A DNA stretch of 64,000 bases from Plenodomus lindquistii (taxonomy: Eukaryota; Ascomycota; Dothideomycetes; Pleosporales; Leptosphaeriaceae), in assembly GCA_025504975.1 (NCBI GenBank), contig JANUWI010000001.1, positions 930,001-994,000 of the forward strand, given 5' to 3'. Below the pieces are notes generated by a model. It saw nothing but the letters and a program-made list of their open reading frames with translations, did not search any database and had not been told where the DNA came from. Both the position numbers and the translations under genes were made by a program. Shown here one piece after another: positions 1 to 11,181 of the stretch. Numbering within the stretch: position 1 is the first letter of the stretch; each line of letters opens with the position of its first letter.

Positions 1-491
1 CGGCACGGCAGAGTGCGTCGTGGTGGAATGTTTGGGAAGAATGGAGGGCTCCCTCGAGGAGTGGCTCGGTCTGCACGGGCAATTGCAGATGCTAACGGAT
101 GCGCGCGCTGATTAAATATGGAAAAGTGAAGTGAAGGGCATCTACCACGCGCAGGCGCTATTGTGCGATCGATGGAGAAGTGGGAGAGGATGCAGATGCG
201 CAGTTGATATGGTTGGGCCACGGGCGCTATCAGGCCAAACACGACTGGGATGCGGGTTACAGTGGGTTTGTTTATGCCAAGGATTCGGTTGTCGCAGTGA
301 CGGCAGCTGCGACCCGCGCACTTGCCCTATCTGCTATCTTAGCGCGCGCTGTCCCGCACACTAGCGCCAGAAATCTTGGAGCGCGCGGGACGTCCGATCA
401 ATTTGCTGCCATGGCCCAGTCGCTTTGGCATCAACACACACGTTTCTTCTAACCTCGCTTGCTGCCGCTGCCATTGCGCCTGTACGTCACC
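1..491. other. 5' flank, no gene supported
   Basis: Several overlapping open frames cross this stretch but none has a recognisable domain, and none continues as a clean spliced model. It most likely holds the promoter and leader of the helicase gene that begins at 492, plus sequence belonging to whatever lies to the left of the window. Confidence 0.4.
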
Positions 492-2531
492 ATGTTGCGC
501 CCGATATCGCGCACGTGTCCGTTCTGTGAGGTGCGGTCATTACTGGGACAGCCGCCGCGCAGTATCAGTATCGCCAGCAGCCAGCAAGTCCGGCTATATA
601 CCCAGGGCCAGCGCGAATACGATCGAGAAGGGCAGCGAACTTGGCGACGCGAAGGGGCAAGAGACGGACAGCGAACTGGCCGACACGAAGGGGCAAGAGA
701 CGGTTTTCGCGACCGAGGAAGCCGCGATGGAACTCCCCCCCATTACTCCCGGTCTGGCCCACCACGCCCGTACAGAGGACGTGACCGTGATGCCCCCAGG
801 CCATCTCGAATGGTGCTATCGGAAACAGTAGCGCAGTCGCCACGATCCAACGACAGGTCCGCCAGGAAAAACCCAGACGCGTTTGGCTTTCTCAATCGAA
901 CCCAGGTGCCTCGTGGCCTGGAGCAGGAAAGAGAGCGAAGAGAGGCACGTGGCAGCCGGCCTGCAACTGGGCGTGACGAGGGCAAGAGGAGGACGCGATC
1001 AGAGCCATTCCATGCCCTGAAGATGCAAAGCTCGCTCCATCAAGTGCCTTATAGCAACCGAACCGCAGTCAAGCGCCAGCTCGATCAGTACGACTCCTTC
1101 GACAAGTTTCCCCTCGCCGAGCCCATTCTACGAGCCGTCAACGATGCGCTCCCAGGCCTCGAATACCGTAACCCCACACCCGCACAGGCCGTGGCCATCC
1201 CAGCCCTTCTCGGTCTGTCCAAGACCGTCCGTACAAAAGTCAAATCAAAGAAATCAGGGCCAGAAACATTTCTCCTGGCGGCAGAAACGGGCTCCGGTAA
1301 AACGCTCGCCTACCTTCTTCCCACTCTCGACGCCATCAAATCGGAGGAACTCCAAGAAAAGGAAGACTTGGAAGCTCAAGCCGCCAAAGAAGCTGAAGAA
1401 GCAGCCTCCAATCCCCAAGCCAGTCGAACCGACATGTTTGCCGCCCCCGAGCCCGAACTTAACAAGGCTGTTGATCCAGCCCGCCCCCGCGCCATCATCC
1501 TCGTCCCCTCCGCCGAACTAGTCGCCCAGGTTGGCGCCGTCGCAAAAGCCCTTTCACACACCGTGAAATTCCGCGCTGCCCCCATCTCCGCAAAAATGTC
1601 CGCGACCGTGATTCGCAACCAGCTCTTCAACCCCAATGGCGTCGACGTTGTAATCAGCACACCACCCCTGCTCGCCAGCATCACGGAAACAAACCCCAAC
1701 ATCCTCGCCCGTGTAACCCATTTAATCTGCGACGAAGCAGATTCTCTCTTCGACCGCTCCTTCAAGCCCAGCGTCACCGAGATCCTGGAGCGTGCGACCC
1801 CTTCCCTGAAGAAACTCGTACTCTGTTCCGCCACCATCCCGAAATACCTCGACAAGTATCTCGCAGACAGGTTCCCAGACATGCATCGCCTCGTCACACC
1901 CAATCTCCACGCCGTACCTCGAAGGGTACAACTCGGAGTCGTAGACGTAAACAAAGATCCCTATCACGGCAACAAGAACCTCGCCTGCGCAGACACAATT
2001 TGGCAAATTGGTAAATCAACCGGTGAATACGATCCCGAAGATGGCAAAGAAGCAGTTCCCACAAAGCGCATCTTGGTCTTCGTCAACGAGCGCGAGGACA
2101 CAGAGCTAGTAGCCGAGTACCTGAATAAGAAAGGTATCGATGCCCTAGCATTCCATCGCGATACCGATCCGAGTCGTCAAGCGAAAACGCTGGCATCGTT
2201 TACTGGCTCGGGGTCTGCGTCTGTGAAGCAGAGTAAAGGTGGCGAGGAAGCTCCACGCGCACAGCCAGAAACGGCAAACAAACGCTCCCTACCCAACACC
2301 AAAGTCATTGTCACTACTGATCTTGGATCCCGCGGTATAGACACCGTCTCCGTCCGTCATGTCATTCTCTATGATGTCCCGCATACGACGATTGACTTCA
2401 TCCATCGTCTCGGTCGCACGGGGCGCATGGGCAGACGCGGACGGGGTATTGTGCTCCTTGGGCCAGGTGACCGTGCGGATGTTGTCAGAGAGGTCAGGGA
2501 AGCAATGTTCAGGGGTGAGGCGCTCATCTAG
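492..2531 (+). CDS. MRH4: Mitochondrial DEAD-box RNA helicase, MRH4 type
   Basis: ATP-dependent RNA helicase, 679 aa, single exon. The ATG at 492 is chosen because the frame upstream offers only a TTG (459). The N-terminus is Arg/Ser-rich with almost no acidic residues, as expected for a mitochondrial presequence. A basic, Gly/Arg-rich linker then leads into the helicase core. Visible motifs are Walker A AETGSGKT (near residue 265), the DEAD box DEADSLFD (near 413), the SAT motif in CSATIP (near 445), TTDLGSRGID, and motif VI HRLGRTGRMGRRGRG (near 638). Motif Ia is the divergent VPSAELVAQ rather than PTREL, which fits the MRH4 branch. In yeast, MRH4 acts in mitochondrial large-subunit ribosome assembly; that role is assigned here by homology only. 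The gene stands alone, with no close partner. Confidence 0.88.
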   Translation: MLRPISRTCPFCEVRSLLGQPPRSISIASSQQVRLYTQGQREYDREGQRTWRREGARDGQRTGRHEGARDGFRDRGSRDGTPPHYSRSGPPRPYRGRDRDAPRPSRMVLSETVAQSPRSNDRSARKNPDAFGFLNRTQVPRGLEQERERREARGSRPATGRDEGKRRTRSEPFHALKMQSSLHQVPYSNRTAVKRQLDQYDSFDKFPLAEPILRAVNDALPGLEYRNPTPAQAVAIPALLGLSKTVRTKVKSKKSGPETFLLAAETGSGKTLAYLLPTLDAIKSEELQEKEDLEAQAAKEAEEAASNPQASRTDMFAAPEPELNKAVDPARPRAIILVPSAELVAQVGAVAKALSHTVKFRAAPISAKMSATVIRNQLFNPNGVDVVISTPPLLASITETNPNILARVTHLICDEADSLFDRSFKPSVTEILERATPSLKKLVLCSATIPKYLDKYLADRFPDMHRLVTPNLHAVPRRVQLGVVDVNKDPYHGNKNLACADTIWQIGKSTGEYDPEDGKEAVPTKRILVFVNEREDTELVAEYLNKKGIDALAFHRDTDPSRQAKTLASFTGSGSASVKQSKGGEEAPRAQPETANKRSLPNTKVIVTTDLGSRGIDTVSVRHVILYDVPHTTIDFIHRLGRTGRMGRRGRGIVLLGPGDRADVVREVREAMFRGEALI

Positions 2532-3261
2532 AGCAGCGGCTCGTGAAGAAAGGGAAGGGAGGGTGAACAAAGGCGAGGAAGAAGACCTATGTGTGTATAT
2601 ACGATATACCTGTAACAATACAACAAAGTAATGTGTGTCATAATTTGCGCATACCTACAAATAGTCCTCATCTTCACACAAAGCTTTAAACATACTAACA
2701 GAGCAGTTGTCTTTCACAACCTACTGATCTCAGGGATCACAAAGTGCAATAGACATTCATACCTCATAATTGTAATGATGAGGTCCTATCGCGAATCTCG
2801 TTTTCCATGGCCATCAAGCCTTTCCATACTTCCTGCAATACTTGGGCCTGCATTTTGAGACCATCTCTATGTTCATGAACATTTATACCCGAAGTAGATG
2901 TTTATTCGCTGCTCTGCTTTGCTATCTTTGCCGACCCTCAACCCCCTGTCATTCCCAAGCTCAACACTCTAGTCATTCATAAGTCACTACCGCTGCTCTT
3001 CGCAGCCTTGTTGCTGCGGAAGGTCTGTGAAATGAGATATATGTGATTGACCTCGATCACTCCTCAGCAAGCGAATACACCACAGCACCTTGTTAAGAAA
3101 TTGCGATTGTCACGACATGCTCCCGGAACAACATCACAAACCGCAAAGCCAAAGCCATCGCATTCCCTCTTTCTTAGCAAATCAACACAGAACCATTGAT
3201 ATATATCATCACCCCTCATCCCACACATCCGTCATCTCTCTCTTACCACCGGACCCTCACA
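2532..3261. other. Intergenic, 3' end of helicase gene and promoter of next gene
   Basis: Just past the helicase stop is an AT-rich stretch (2590-2700) that suits a 3' UTR. No coding frame, tRNA or repeat is supported. A CT/CA-rich run at 3190-3260 leads into the next start codon and resembles a fungal 5' leader. Confidence 0.4.
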
Positions 3262-3639
3262 ATGCCATCATTCCTCTACCTCCTCGTCCACGCCGTCCCC
3301 CGCTCCCCATGCTCCTGCTCCGCCACACCATCATACATCCACCACCCAACATCTGTATTCCGCACCCTTGCTGCCGCCGAACTAGCAATGAACATCAAGT
3401 CCGATGTAATGGACCCGAGTGGCACGCTGCGTCGTGAGATGGAGGGCAGTACGCTGAGTGGTATGGTAGATGCGCCAATTGATACTGATCCGGTGTACAT
3501 GGGGTATCGGTTTTATTCGGAAGATGCGGAGGGGGGGTTGCAGTGGAGTGCGGTCTATGTGAGGAGTATTGAGGATGGGGATGGTGATGGGGATGGAGAT
3601 GGTAGGGTGGAGGGAGATTTGTTGGTTTTGGAAGGATAG
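3262..3639 (+). CDS. Small conserved fungal protein of unknown function
   Basis: 125 aa, single exon. The ATG at 3262 sits in a good context (CACAATG) and is preferred over an in-frame ATG at 3196, whose extra residues are low-complexity and translate CT/CA-rich leader. No named domain is recognised. The N-terminus is hydrophobic with a Cys-Ser-Cys cluster. The middle reads DPVYMGYRFYSEDAEGG, an acidic/aromatic block that looks like conserved protein rather than random translation. The C-terminus runs into an Asp-Gly repeat encoded by a GGGGAT/GGTGAT microsatellite (about 3573-3602). Function is unknown. The frame could be a chance ORF, but its codon use, start context and composition favour a real gene. 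Confidence 0.6.
   Translation: MPSFLYLLVHAVPRSPCSCSATPSYIHHPTSVFRTLAAAELAMNIKSDVMDPSGTLRREMEGSTLSGMVDAPIDTDPVYMGYRFYSEDAEGGLQWSAVYVRSIEDGDGDGDGDGRVEGDLLVLEG
3573..3602. repeat. GATGGx hexanucleotide microsatellite
   Basis: About five tandem copies of a GATGGG/GATGGT/GATGGA unit encode the Asp-Gly run in the small protein at 3262-3639. Copy number is likely to vary between strains. Confidence 0.8.
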
Positions 3640-4107
3640 GTGGGGTTTGGTGGACGGAGGAAGGGATTGAGAGGCGAGGATGACTTTAAACATAGATGCA
3701 TCGAGTCTTACGCGCAAAGTGTTGAACACGAACGATAATGAGCGCATGTAACGACTATGTACAAGCAGCGGGTGATTTCGTAGGTCGCATTCCAGTTGCT
3801 TGGGAAACTGGCTTTGAAGCCATACCGGATACAACATGAGGGCAGTTCAGTAATACAAACGCACTGTCGAAGCTTCATGGCTGGCAAAGTACTATCTGAC
3901 TCTCTGGAAGGACTTGGAAAAAACCGATGAGAGAGCGATGAACTATTTATTGTCGAGGTAAAGGGCGAGAAAAGAAGATGGGCTTTACAGGTAGATAGGA
4001 GATTCTTACGGAGATGTCCACTGGCTCAAGGGTGACATGCGACCAACTCTTTTGTTTCGAATTCGAACTCTCTCAAAACGTGCCAGCTCATGCCGCATCG
4101 CATGGTC
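3640..4107. other. Intergenic between convergent genes
   Basis: The region separates the 3' ends of the small unknown gene (+) and the F-box gene (-). Nothing else can be supported in it. Confidence 0.4.
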
Positions 4108-5654
4108 CTACCAATGCGAGCTATGCCGCTGTGACTGAATATTGCTGACAACAGTCCAATCCTCGAAATAAGTAGTACTGCCGGGACGGAAAGTACTGAA
4201 GAAGTCGGCGGCCGTCCATTCGCCCGATGAAATTTCTATAGGTTGCACCCAAACCCATCCTGGTTCAATGTGCTCAATGTTTACTAGATCGTAATGGTCG
4301 CCGATCCTAGGCATACTTTGAAGTACGATCCCAACGTCTGCATATGCCGTCTGTAGCCTCGCAAGGGGTAGCTGGCTAAAATACGCACCTTGCGCAGCAG
4401 GCCGATCAAGTAGCACCAGCGTTTCCAAGCTTGGAAGTAGAGTGCGTAACTTCGGGGCGCTGTCTAAGAATACATTAAGGAGCGAGTTGAATTCGCGCTT
4501 GCCGGGTTCGAGTGCAAGATAGGTAAGGTTCATTGGTAAACGGCCCAGGAAGTCTGCGAAGTGCTCTGTGTAAGATAAGTCTAGGTCCCACACGTCGCCT
4601 GTGTATTCTACGTCGAGTGATCTTAGATACTGCGCAGTTTTGAAACAGTCAGTCTCTAGAATGTAATGCTTGAAGTGCGACATTCTGTGACGCACAGTCT
4701 CGAGCTGGGGACTCCAAGTCGATAAAATGCCTTTCAATAGTGGTACAGTGACTTGTGTTTGTGGCCCGTATTCTGGAATGTCATCCTGCAGGAGATCGAG
4801 CTTTTTAAGACAATGTATATGCTGAAGCAGCCATTGAAATTCCACGCAGTTACCCCCAGGGAGGCGATCGACCGATAAATCATCGATGGGACTACCTCTT
4901 CGTTGCAAATCGGTCAGAAGGCGAACTTCGTCTTCGAGTAATTGTCTCTTAATGTGAGCGTCGTCTAGCTGACGATTGCCAAACTCGGCGTCGGGTTCCA
5001 TTCTGGAGTCCCTAATGGATCCCATTTCGTCGATTTGAAGTGTGCGGAGCGATGGTATCGACAATAGCGCTAGGATGTTGACGATGTCTGCTCGACCTCG
5101 AATATCGATTCGCGTGAGCTTGGCATATTTCTTTGACGTCGCGAGTGATTTCAACCAAACACTCTTGTTGCTCCACCTATCCACACCAACTAGAGTGAGA
5201 TGCTCTAGATTTGGTGTACACCTCAATAATGCCTCCAAATAGGTGGCGTTCGCATTGACATCATGAGCCAGAAGATTCATACAAGAGTCTACATTTCTGC
5301 AGACAAAAGCGTTTCCGTCAGATTTATAGCGGAACGCGGATGTCATTGTTGAACATGTTAAATATCGTCTGTATGGAGGTTGGTGTTGCCAAGGCCACCC
5401 CCAAGTGATGCGCTTGACATAAGCTCCAAGGCGTGCCGATTTCGAGATGCTCCTAAAGAACTTGGCTGGGTGTCCGAGGGCGAAGGAATACTGTTTGTAG
5501 AGCTCAATCTTGATCAAAGCGTTGAATCGACGGTCACCAATGTCAAATTCCACGCAAAGCACCTGTTTTTCTCCATGTATTCATCGATAGTGAAATGGGA
5601 GAAAATCTCGATGATCAGCTCATCTGGAAGAGCTTCTATTGAGTTCGAAGCCAT
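4108..5654 (-). pseudogene. F-box/LRR protein gene with a one-base frameshift
   Basis: The first frame starts at the ATG at 5654 and encodes an F-box onset (IEALPDELIIEIFSHFT). It ends at a stop near 5514. A second frame from about 5535 down to 4108 continues for about 475 aa with LRR-like repeats (for example LEHLTLVGVD, LTRIDIRG, LRTLQIDEMG). The two join naturally at 5535-5537: the first frame reads NLTLV and the second reads DRRFNALIKIELY. Together these make the usual C-terminal half of an F-box, and they are out of register by a single missing base. No GT...AG intron of workable length fits there. F-box proteins recruit substrates to SCF ubiquitin ligases; the substrate is unknown. The lesion is either real gene death or a sequencing indel, since the downstream frame is otherwise intact. 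Confidence 0.7.
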
Positions 5655-6005
5655 GATTGCTGTTTTAGCCAGTGACCTCGGGAGATCTGTGATGTATCGA
5701 CCCTGTCTCAAGACAGGCGTGTGACGAAACAGTGTCCCAGGGACCAGCTAGTGATAGGAAGGGTCCTCATCGACTACTTCGTGCCGGCTCATGTCAAAGT
5801 CCTTGAGGAGTACATAGGCCGCCCAGATGCGACGTGGTGTTGATCCACGCGCGGTCGCCCCAGAGCTAGCGCTACGTTTGCTAACGCGTCGCTTGCGGAC
5901 TTGGCATTTCATGACTCGCGGAAAGAACATGCACGTCATCTTCGATGCATCCCACCAGCAACATCAGAACATTTCTCTCATAGTCGCAACTCCCCACATT
6001 CGACC
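5655..6005. promoter_or_regulatory. Divergent intergenic promoter region
   Basis: About 350 bp separate the F-box start codon (minus) from the VMS1 start codon (plus). No specific operator or TATA element stands out. Confidence 0.35.
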
Positions 6006-8017
6006 ATGGCTCAGAAGGGCGAAAATATACTCCAGCGCCCGCTCTACGGTAATATGAAGTCCATCGGAGTTTTACGCACGCACTGACCTTTGTAGTGTTT
6101 GATCTGCCTGAAGAACTTCTTTCGACACTTACACTCAAAGATCAGTCAGATCGTATCGTACAAGATGCGCCAATTCAGGCACCAGAGACAACGCGCCCGT
6201 CGAAAGACAAGGGTGAGGGACCAGAGGGACCGGCGAAAGCGACATCTTGTCATTTGTGTGGACTCAGCTTCGCGTCACTAGAAGACCAACGGAGTCACGT
6301 GCGCTCAGACTTGCATGCATACAATCTCAAGCAGAAGATCAAAGGCGCCAAGGCAGTTGGAGAAGCCGACTTCGAAAAACTCATAGGCGACCTTGATGAA
6401 AGTATATCGGGATCTGAGTCCTCCGAGTCAGACGAAGAAGAGGACGGCGAAGATGGAGGCAAGGCAAAAGATTCCACGCTAAGCGCACTACTCAAGAAGC
6501 AGGCCAAAATATCAGACCCAGATTTTGATGAGTTTGCCTCAAAAAAGATACAGCGAGGACCTGGAAAGCCACCTTTACTATGGTTTTCATCACCTGCTAT
6601 CCCTGACAACATGTCGCTGGGTGTTTACCGCGCCATCTTCTCCAATGAAGAGCAAGAGGACGAAGCACATGCTCTGGATATCCTGAGGAAGAAGCAATTG
6701 TCTCCCAAGCAGCCCCCAAAAGTCAAAATGAACGAGGGTGGTGTCCCTCTACCCAGCACAGATGTTGGCCCTCACTATTTCCTCTGCATGATTGGCGGCG
6801 GTCATTTTGCCGCCATGATTGTCGCACTAGCTCCTAAGACAGGCAAGAAACATACTGGAGCCGATGAACGATCTGCAACCGTCCTAGCTCATAAAACGTT
6901 CCACCGATACACTACTCGACGAAAGCAAGGTGGATCTCAATCAGCCAACGACAACGCCAAGGGCAACGCACACTCGGCTGGGTCCTCAATACGGCGTTAC
7001 AACGAGACTGCGCTCGTGAATGAAGTGAGGGAGCTTCTGACGAGCTGGAAGAGCCTGATCGATACTGCGGACCTCATCTTCGTGCGAGCCACCGGCGCTA
7101 CGAATCGACGAACGCTGTTCGGACCGTACGAGGGCCAGATCCTTCGTAATAATGACCCACGAAATCGAGGGTTCCCATTCAGTACTCGACGCGCAACCCA
7201 GAAGGAATTGATGCGAGCTTTCGTCGAACTCACGCGCGTCAAGCAAAGCACCATTGACGAGGCCGCACTGGCTGCTCTCAACGCACCTAAACCAGAGTCT
7301 ACGACGTCCACACCAGCCGCTTCAAAACCTAAACCACCGAAACCCACTAAGGAAGAGGAGGCTGCTTCTTTGCACACATCGCAAATTATTCCCCTCATCA
7401 AGCGCTCTAAAGTGCCGGCTCTTCTGAACTACCTCAAGACGAACGAGATTCCACCCACATTCACTTTCTTCCCAGTCAATCACCACACGCCAACGCCACT
7501 CCACTTCGCCGCTTCACTCAACTCCGCACCTATCATCACAGCACTCTTGACAAAAGCCAACGCAGACCCAACCATCATGAACGATGACGCGCGCACTCCC
7601 TTCGCTTTAGCTGGTGACCGCTCCACTCGCGACGCCTTCCGCGTCTCACGCTCCGTCCTTGGCGAGTCTGCTTGGGACTGGGAACTAGCTGGGGTGCCGC
7701 CCGCCATGAGTGCTGCCGAGGCTGAGAAACGCGACGCCCAAGACAAGTCTGAGAAGGCTGCTGAAAGCAAAGCAGAAGCCGAGCGCAGGAAAGCCGAGAC
7801 GGAGCGTGTGCGCAAGGAGAGCGAGGCGGAAGAGGTACGGAGAAAGGAGGCGAGGCTAGGTAAGGGAAAGGCGCTGGGTGCAATGCCGGCCAAGACGGGG
7901 GCTGACCTTAGGGAGGAGGAGATGAGGGGGTTGACACCTGAAGCGAGGGCGAGGATGGAAAGAGAGAGGAGGGCTAGAGCGGCTGAGGAGAGATTCAAGA
8001 GGATGCAAGGCTCATAA
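6006..8017 (+). CDS. VMS1: VMS1/ANKZF1-type peptidyl-tRNA hydrolase, ribosome and mitochondrial quality control
   Basis: Two exons, 6006-6048 and 6096-8017. The 47-bp intron has CTGAC before its TAG acceptor. The product is 654 aa. Order of features: a C2H2 zinc finger (CHLCG...HVRSDLH, near residue 68); an acidic linker; the VLRF1 domain beginning at IGGGHFAAMIVALAP, with the KQGGSQSAND segment near residue 290 that carries the catalytic Gln equivalent; ankyrin repeats (TPLHFAASLNSAP... and ARTPFALAGD); and a basic/acidic coiled coil ending in a VCP-interacting motif (RERRARAAEERFKR). Known Vms1 cleaves peptidyl-tRNA on stalled 60S subunits and works with Cdc48. All the key parts are present, so full activity is inferred. 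The short first exon is supported by frame, by splice consensus and by the resulting N-terminus MAQKGENILQRPLYVFDLP. Confidence 0.92.
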
Positions 8018-8327
8018 GCCGTTTCCGCGGGCTCCACGTGTTGGATGGCTTGTGGATGCTACCTTTGGGACACGTGCTGAGCCTTTGTAGATGATTTGTA
8101 TACCAGCCAATTCAGTAAGAGAATTCTCAGCGACACGTCTGACTTTTCTATTTGTAGATGCTATCCTCTTGCAACACAAGTCTCTGCGACATTTGCTCAT
8201 GATGTTCAATCAATGACCTTCGCCAGACATCCTTTCTCCAACTTCCAAATTACATGTGTTCCGTAACCCCGACGCAGCATTACCGAGCACAACATTCCCT
8301 CACTTAAAAGTATCCCCCCTAACTGAC

Positions 8328-8967
8328 TCAAGAACAGCACATACGCATAACGACCCACTCCGCTCCACCTCTACTCCTAAGCCCTCCATCACCCACATAC
8401 ATGACTTTGCCCTGCCCAACCTTCTTCCCCGCCGCGAACGCCAACACCACCTCGTCCGCCCTACCCCCTACAGCCCGATACAAGATCTCCTTCTCCGGCA
8501 CGCCTTCCAACCACACTGCTTCGGGTCTCAACCGGTGCACCAAGTCCTTCGATCGCATGATCCCCCGGAGGTTCTGCTTCTGTAGAACAATATCATACGT
8601 CACGCCAACCTCGTACTCGGCGACACTCCACCTTAGTCCAAATTGGTCACGAAAAAACGATTTAACCTTAGTAGTCACCAGCGTGTATGCGAATTCTGAT
8701 GTGAAAATGGTGGGAACGCCGGCATTGGTGGCGTCTTTGACTGCGGTGGGCAGACGTGAGTATGCGGGGTCATCGGTTGGGTAGAGCAGGTAGTCTGTAA
8801 CGACGACTATGGCTTGAGCTGCTTTTGAGGGATCCTCGTGATCTTGGACGCCGGGGTGATCTTCCTATTCAAAGAGATAGCGCAGGAGAGCCTGGTTGGG
8901 GATGTCTTTGTAGATGTTTTGGCAAGCGGGGGCAGGGGAGGGGATGTTGAGGATTAACGTTCAGCAT
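8328..8967 (-). pseudogene. Decayed conserved fungal gene (internal stop and start-region frameshift)
   Basis: A single minus-strand frame reads as a coherent protein from LILNIPSPAPACQNIYKDIP through VVVTDYLLYPTDDPAYSRLP to VTYDIVLQKQNLRGIMRSKD. It carries an in-frame TAG at 8865-8867, just after ALLRYLFE. The only nearby ATG (8965-8967) is one base out of register with the frame. No intron removes either lesion. The layout (an N-terminal LILNIPSP strand, a VVVTDY strand, then VPTIFTSEFAYTLV) suggests a flavodoxin-like or amidotransferase-like alpha/beta fold, but I cannot name the family. Intact homologues, if they exist, would confirm pseudogene status. The 351-nt frame below the stop is the part a gene finder may call. 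Confidence 0.6.
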
Positions 8968-9722
8968 GTACTGCATGGTTGAGGTGTTTGAGGATGGGAG
9001 TTGATGAATGGTGATGGAGAGAGACAAGGAAGAACCATTTGAAGATGAGATTGAAGTCTTGTCATGTTCGGTTCGTTACCATGGTGAAATGGTAATTGAC
9101 CTCGCCTTTAGCAAGCCTTGAGGGATTCCTGACCGAACCGTGGTCCTTGGTTAGAAGATGGCTATTTGTCCTCTCAACTTCGGGGTCTCGCGATTCAGGA
9201 TAGCGCTACTACATCCTGGGGCTCCATGAATTGGATCAGCTATGTGTTGTATCTGTTTTGCTGTGTTCAGACGTTCATGTCACTGAATCACTGTCTTCAG
9301 GCAGCGAATGGTTAGAATTTGACAACTACCGAATTTAGGCCATCGACGTGAGTGAGGCCCGTAAGTTTCGACACGATTTGTGTTATTCGGTAACAATATG
9401 TTCTGAACCCCCGAATTCAAGTAGATTTACCATTGTTACCTCAGCCAGAACATTTCAATCGACATACAAACATCTTTATCGACGATGCTAGTTGGCATGC
9501 ATTGAAGCAGCTTCGCAGCCGTGTCACACGAATATCATTGACGCGCCAAGGCCGCGCGGGCAAAGGCGCCTCGGCTAAGTCTTGCGGCTGCAGTCGTAAG
9601 GTCCGATGCTATCCCCCACCCAGCTTGCCCTTCTACAACCGAGACATTCACGTTGGTCTTTCTCAGCACGACACTATAATCTCAAACATTTGCTTGTTCA
9701 GAGATACAGACCACACACCACA
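8968..9722. other. Intergenic upstream of ETF-beta
   Basis: No coding frame has support. The segment separates the decayed gene (minus) from the ETF-beta gene (plus) and should contain the promoter of the latter. A CA-rich leader precedes the ATG at 9723. Confidence 0.4.
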
Positions 9723-10629
9723 ATGTCGGGATTGAGGATATTAGTCCCCGTCAAGCGGGTCATTGACTATGCGGTACGCCAACTTTTTTGCCTCTTCATA
9801 ACTCTTACTCTTCAGTCATATCTCCCACAATTGCTGCACAACCTCGGCGCATGGTCATGCCAACCCCTTGTTTCATATACTAAAGTAAAGGAAACAGGTC
9901 AAACCCCGCGTAAACCGCGCCCAAACCGCCGTCGAAACCGCCAATGTAAAACACTCCATGAACCCCTTCGACGAACTCTCCATCGAAGAAGCGGTCCGGA
10001 TGCGCGAGAAGAAAGCCCACCACTCGTCCGCCCCCACCGTCGAATCCATCACCGCGTTCTCAGCCGGGCCCCCAAAAGCACAAGACATTCTGCGCACAGC
10101 AATGGCCATGGGCGCCGACAAGGGCGTCCACGTTGTCGTCGAGGAAAAGGATGCGCTGGAGCCGCTGGGTGTCGCGAAATTGCTGAGAAAAGTGGTCGAG
10201 GCGGAGAAGAGCAATCTCGTGATTCTGGGCAAACAGAGTATCGATGATGATGCTGGTCAGACGGGGCAAATGCTTGCGGGGCTGTTGAACTGGCCACAAG
10301 CTACACAGGCGTCCAAAGTCACAATCACCGATCAATCAGTCGAGGTGGTGCAGGAAGTTGACGGCGGTGTGCAGACTATCAAGGCTAAACTCCCCATGAT
10401 TATTACGACGGATTTGAGACTTAATGAGCCGCGGTACGCCAGTTTGCCGAATATCATGAAGGCGAAGAAGAAGCCGCTGGAGAAGAAGACGCTGGCGGAC
10501 TTTGGACTGGACACGGAGATTCGGTTGAAGACGGTCAAGGTGGAGGAGCCGGCGGCGAGGAAGGGGGGTGTTAAGGTAGAGGATGTGGATGGGATGATTG
10601 GGAAGTTGAAGGAGTTGGGGGCTTTGTAG
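9723..10629 (+). CDS. CIR1: Electron transfer flavoprotein beta subunit
   Basis: Two exons, 9723-9773 and 9898-10629, with a 124-bp intron. The product is 260 aa, close to the family's 250-260. Exon 1 gives MSGLRILVPVKRVIDYA and exon 2 resumes with VKPRVNRAQ, the standard ETF-beta opening, in phase 0. The signature NVKHSMNPFDELSIEEAVRM is followed by the nucleotide-binding half (LVILGKQSIDDDAGQTGQMLA), the KLPMIITTDLRLNEPRYASLPNIMKAKKK segment and the C-terminal arm. With ETF-alpha, the protein passes electrons from acyl-CoA dehydrogenases in the mitochondrial matrix to ETF-ubiquinone oxidoreductase. No cleavable presequence is evident, as is common for this subunit. The alpha subunit is not in the window. 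Confidence 0.95.
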
Positions 10630-11181
10630 TGTGAGTGTGCGAGAGTGAGGAACGGGTAGAGCGGAACGATGATGAGGACTGTATGAAAAGAAATGAGTAG
10701 ACAGGAGAATGGAACACGTCCGAGATTGTCTCTTGTGTCATGCTGGGGCCATCTTCAAAGCGCGCGTTGTGGAGACGTTTTAAGAGAGTAGAGGCAGTAA
10801 TTGCAGTATTGTGAATGCCCACCGAGTGGATAGCCTGCATGTACGCAACAGAAAGGCCACAGAAGGGTAGGATTTGTGATGGGGATTACCCCAATGTCTA
10901 GACGATAAGGCTGATTGTACTACCCCGCAACACACAAGGTGGGCGCTGATGCCTTCCCGATTCGGACGGTTCTTGATATCTTGCCGTATCAGACTACGTC
11001 CTCGGAGCAGCATTCTTCGTAATCATATATAGACACGCACACCCCAAGCCTTGCAATCTCAATCCTAGGCCAATTACACACTTCCGACACAAGTCACTGC
11101 ACTACCTCGTCTCATGCCACCACAACTCCGCAAGAGCCATCCTAAGCTATTCCAAACACCTAACACCGTGCCATTATCACC
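10630..11181. promoter_or_regulatory. Intergenic region with TATA-like element before the isochorismatase gene
   Basis: A TCATATATAG element near 11023-11032 lies about 150 bp upstream of the next ATG and could serve as a TATA box. No gene is supported in the rest. Confidence 0.35.

Noticed and set aside
131..831. Overlapping ORFs before and inside the helicase start
   Set aside because: They are shadows of, or leader to, the MRH4 frame; none has a domain or a plausible start.
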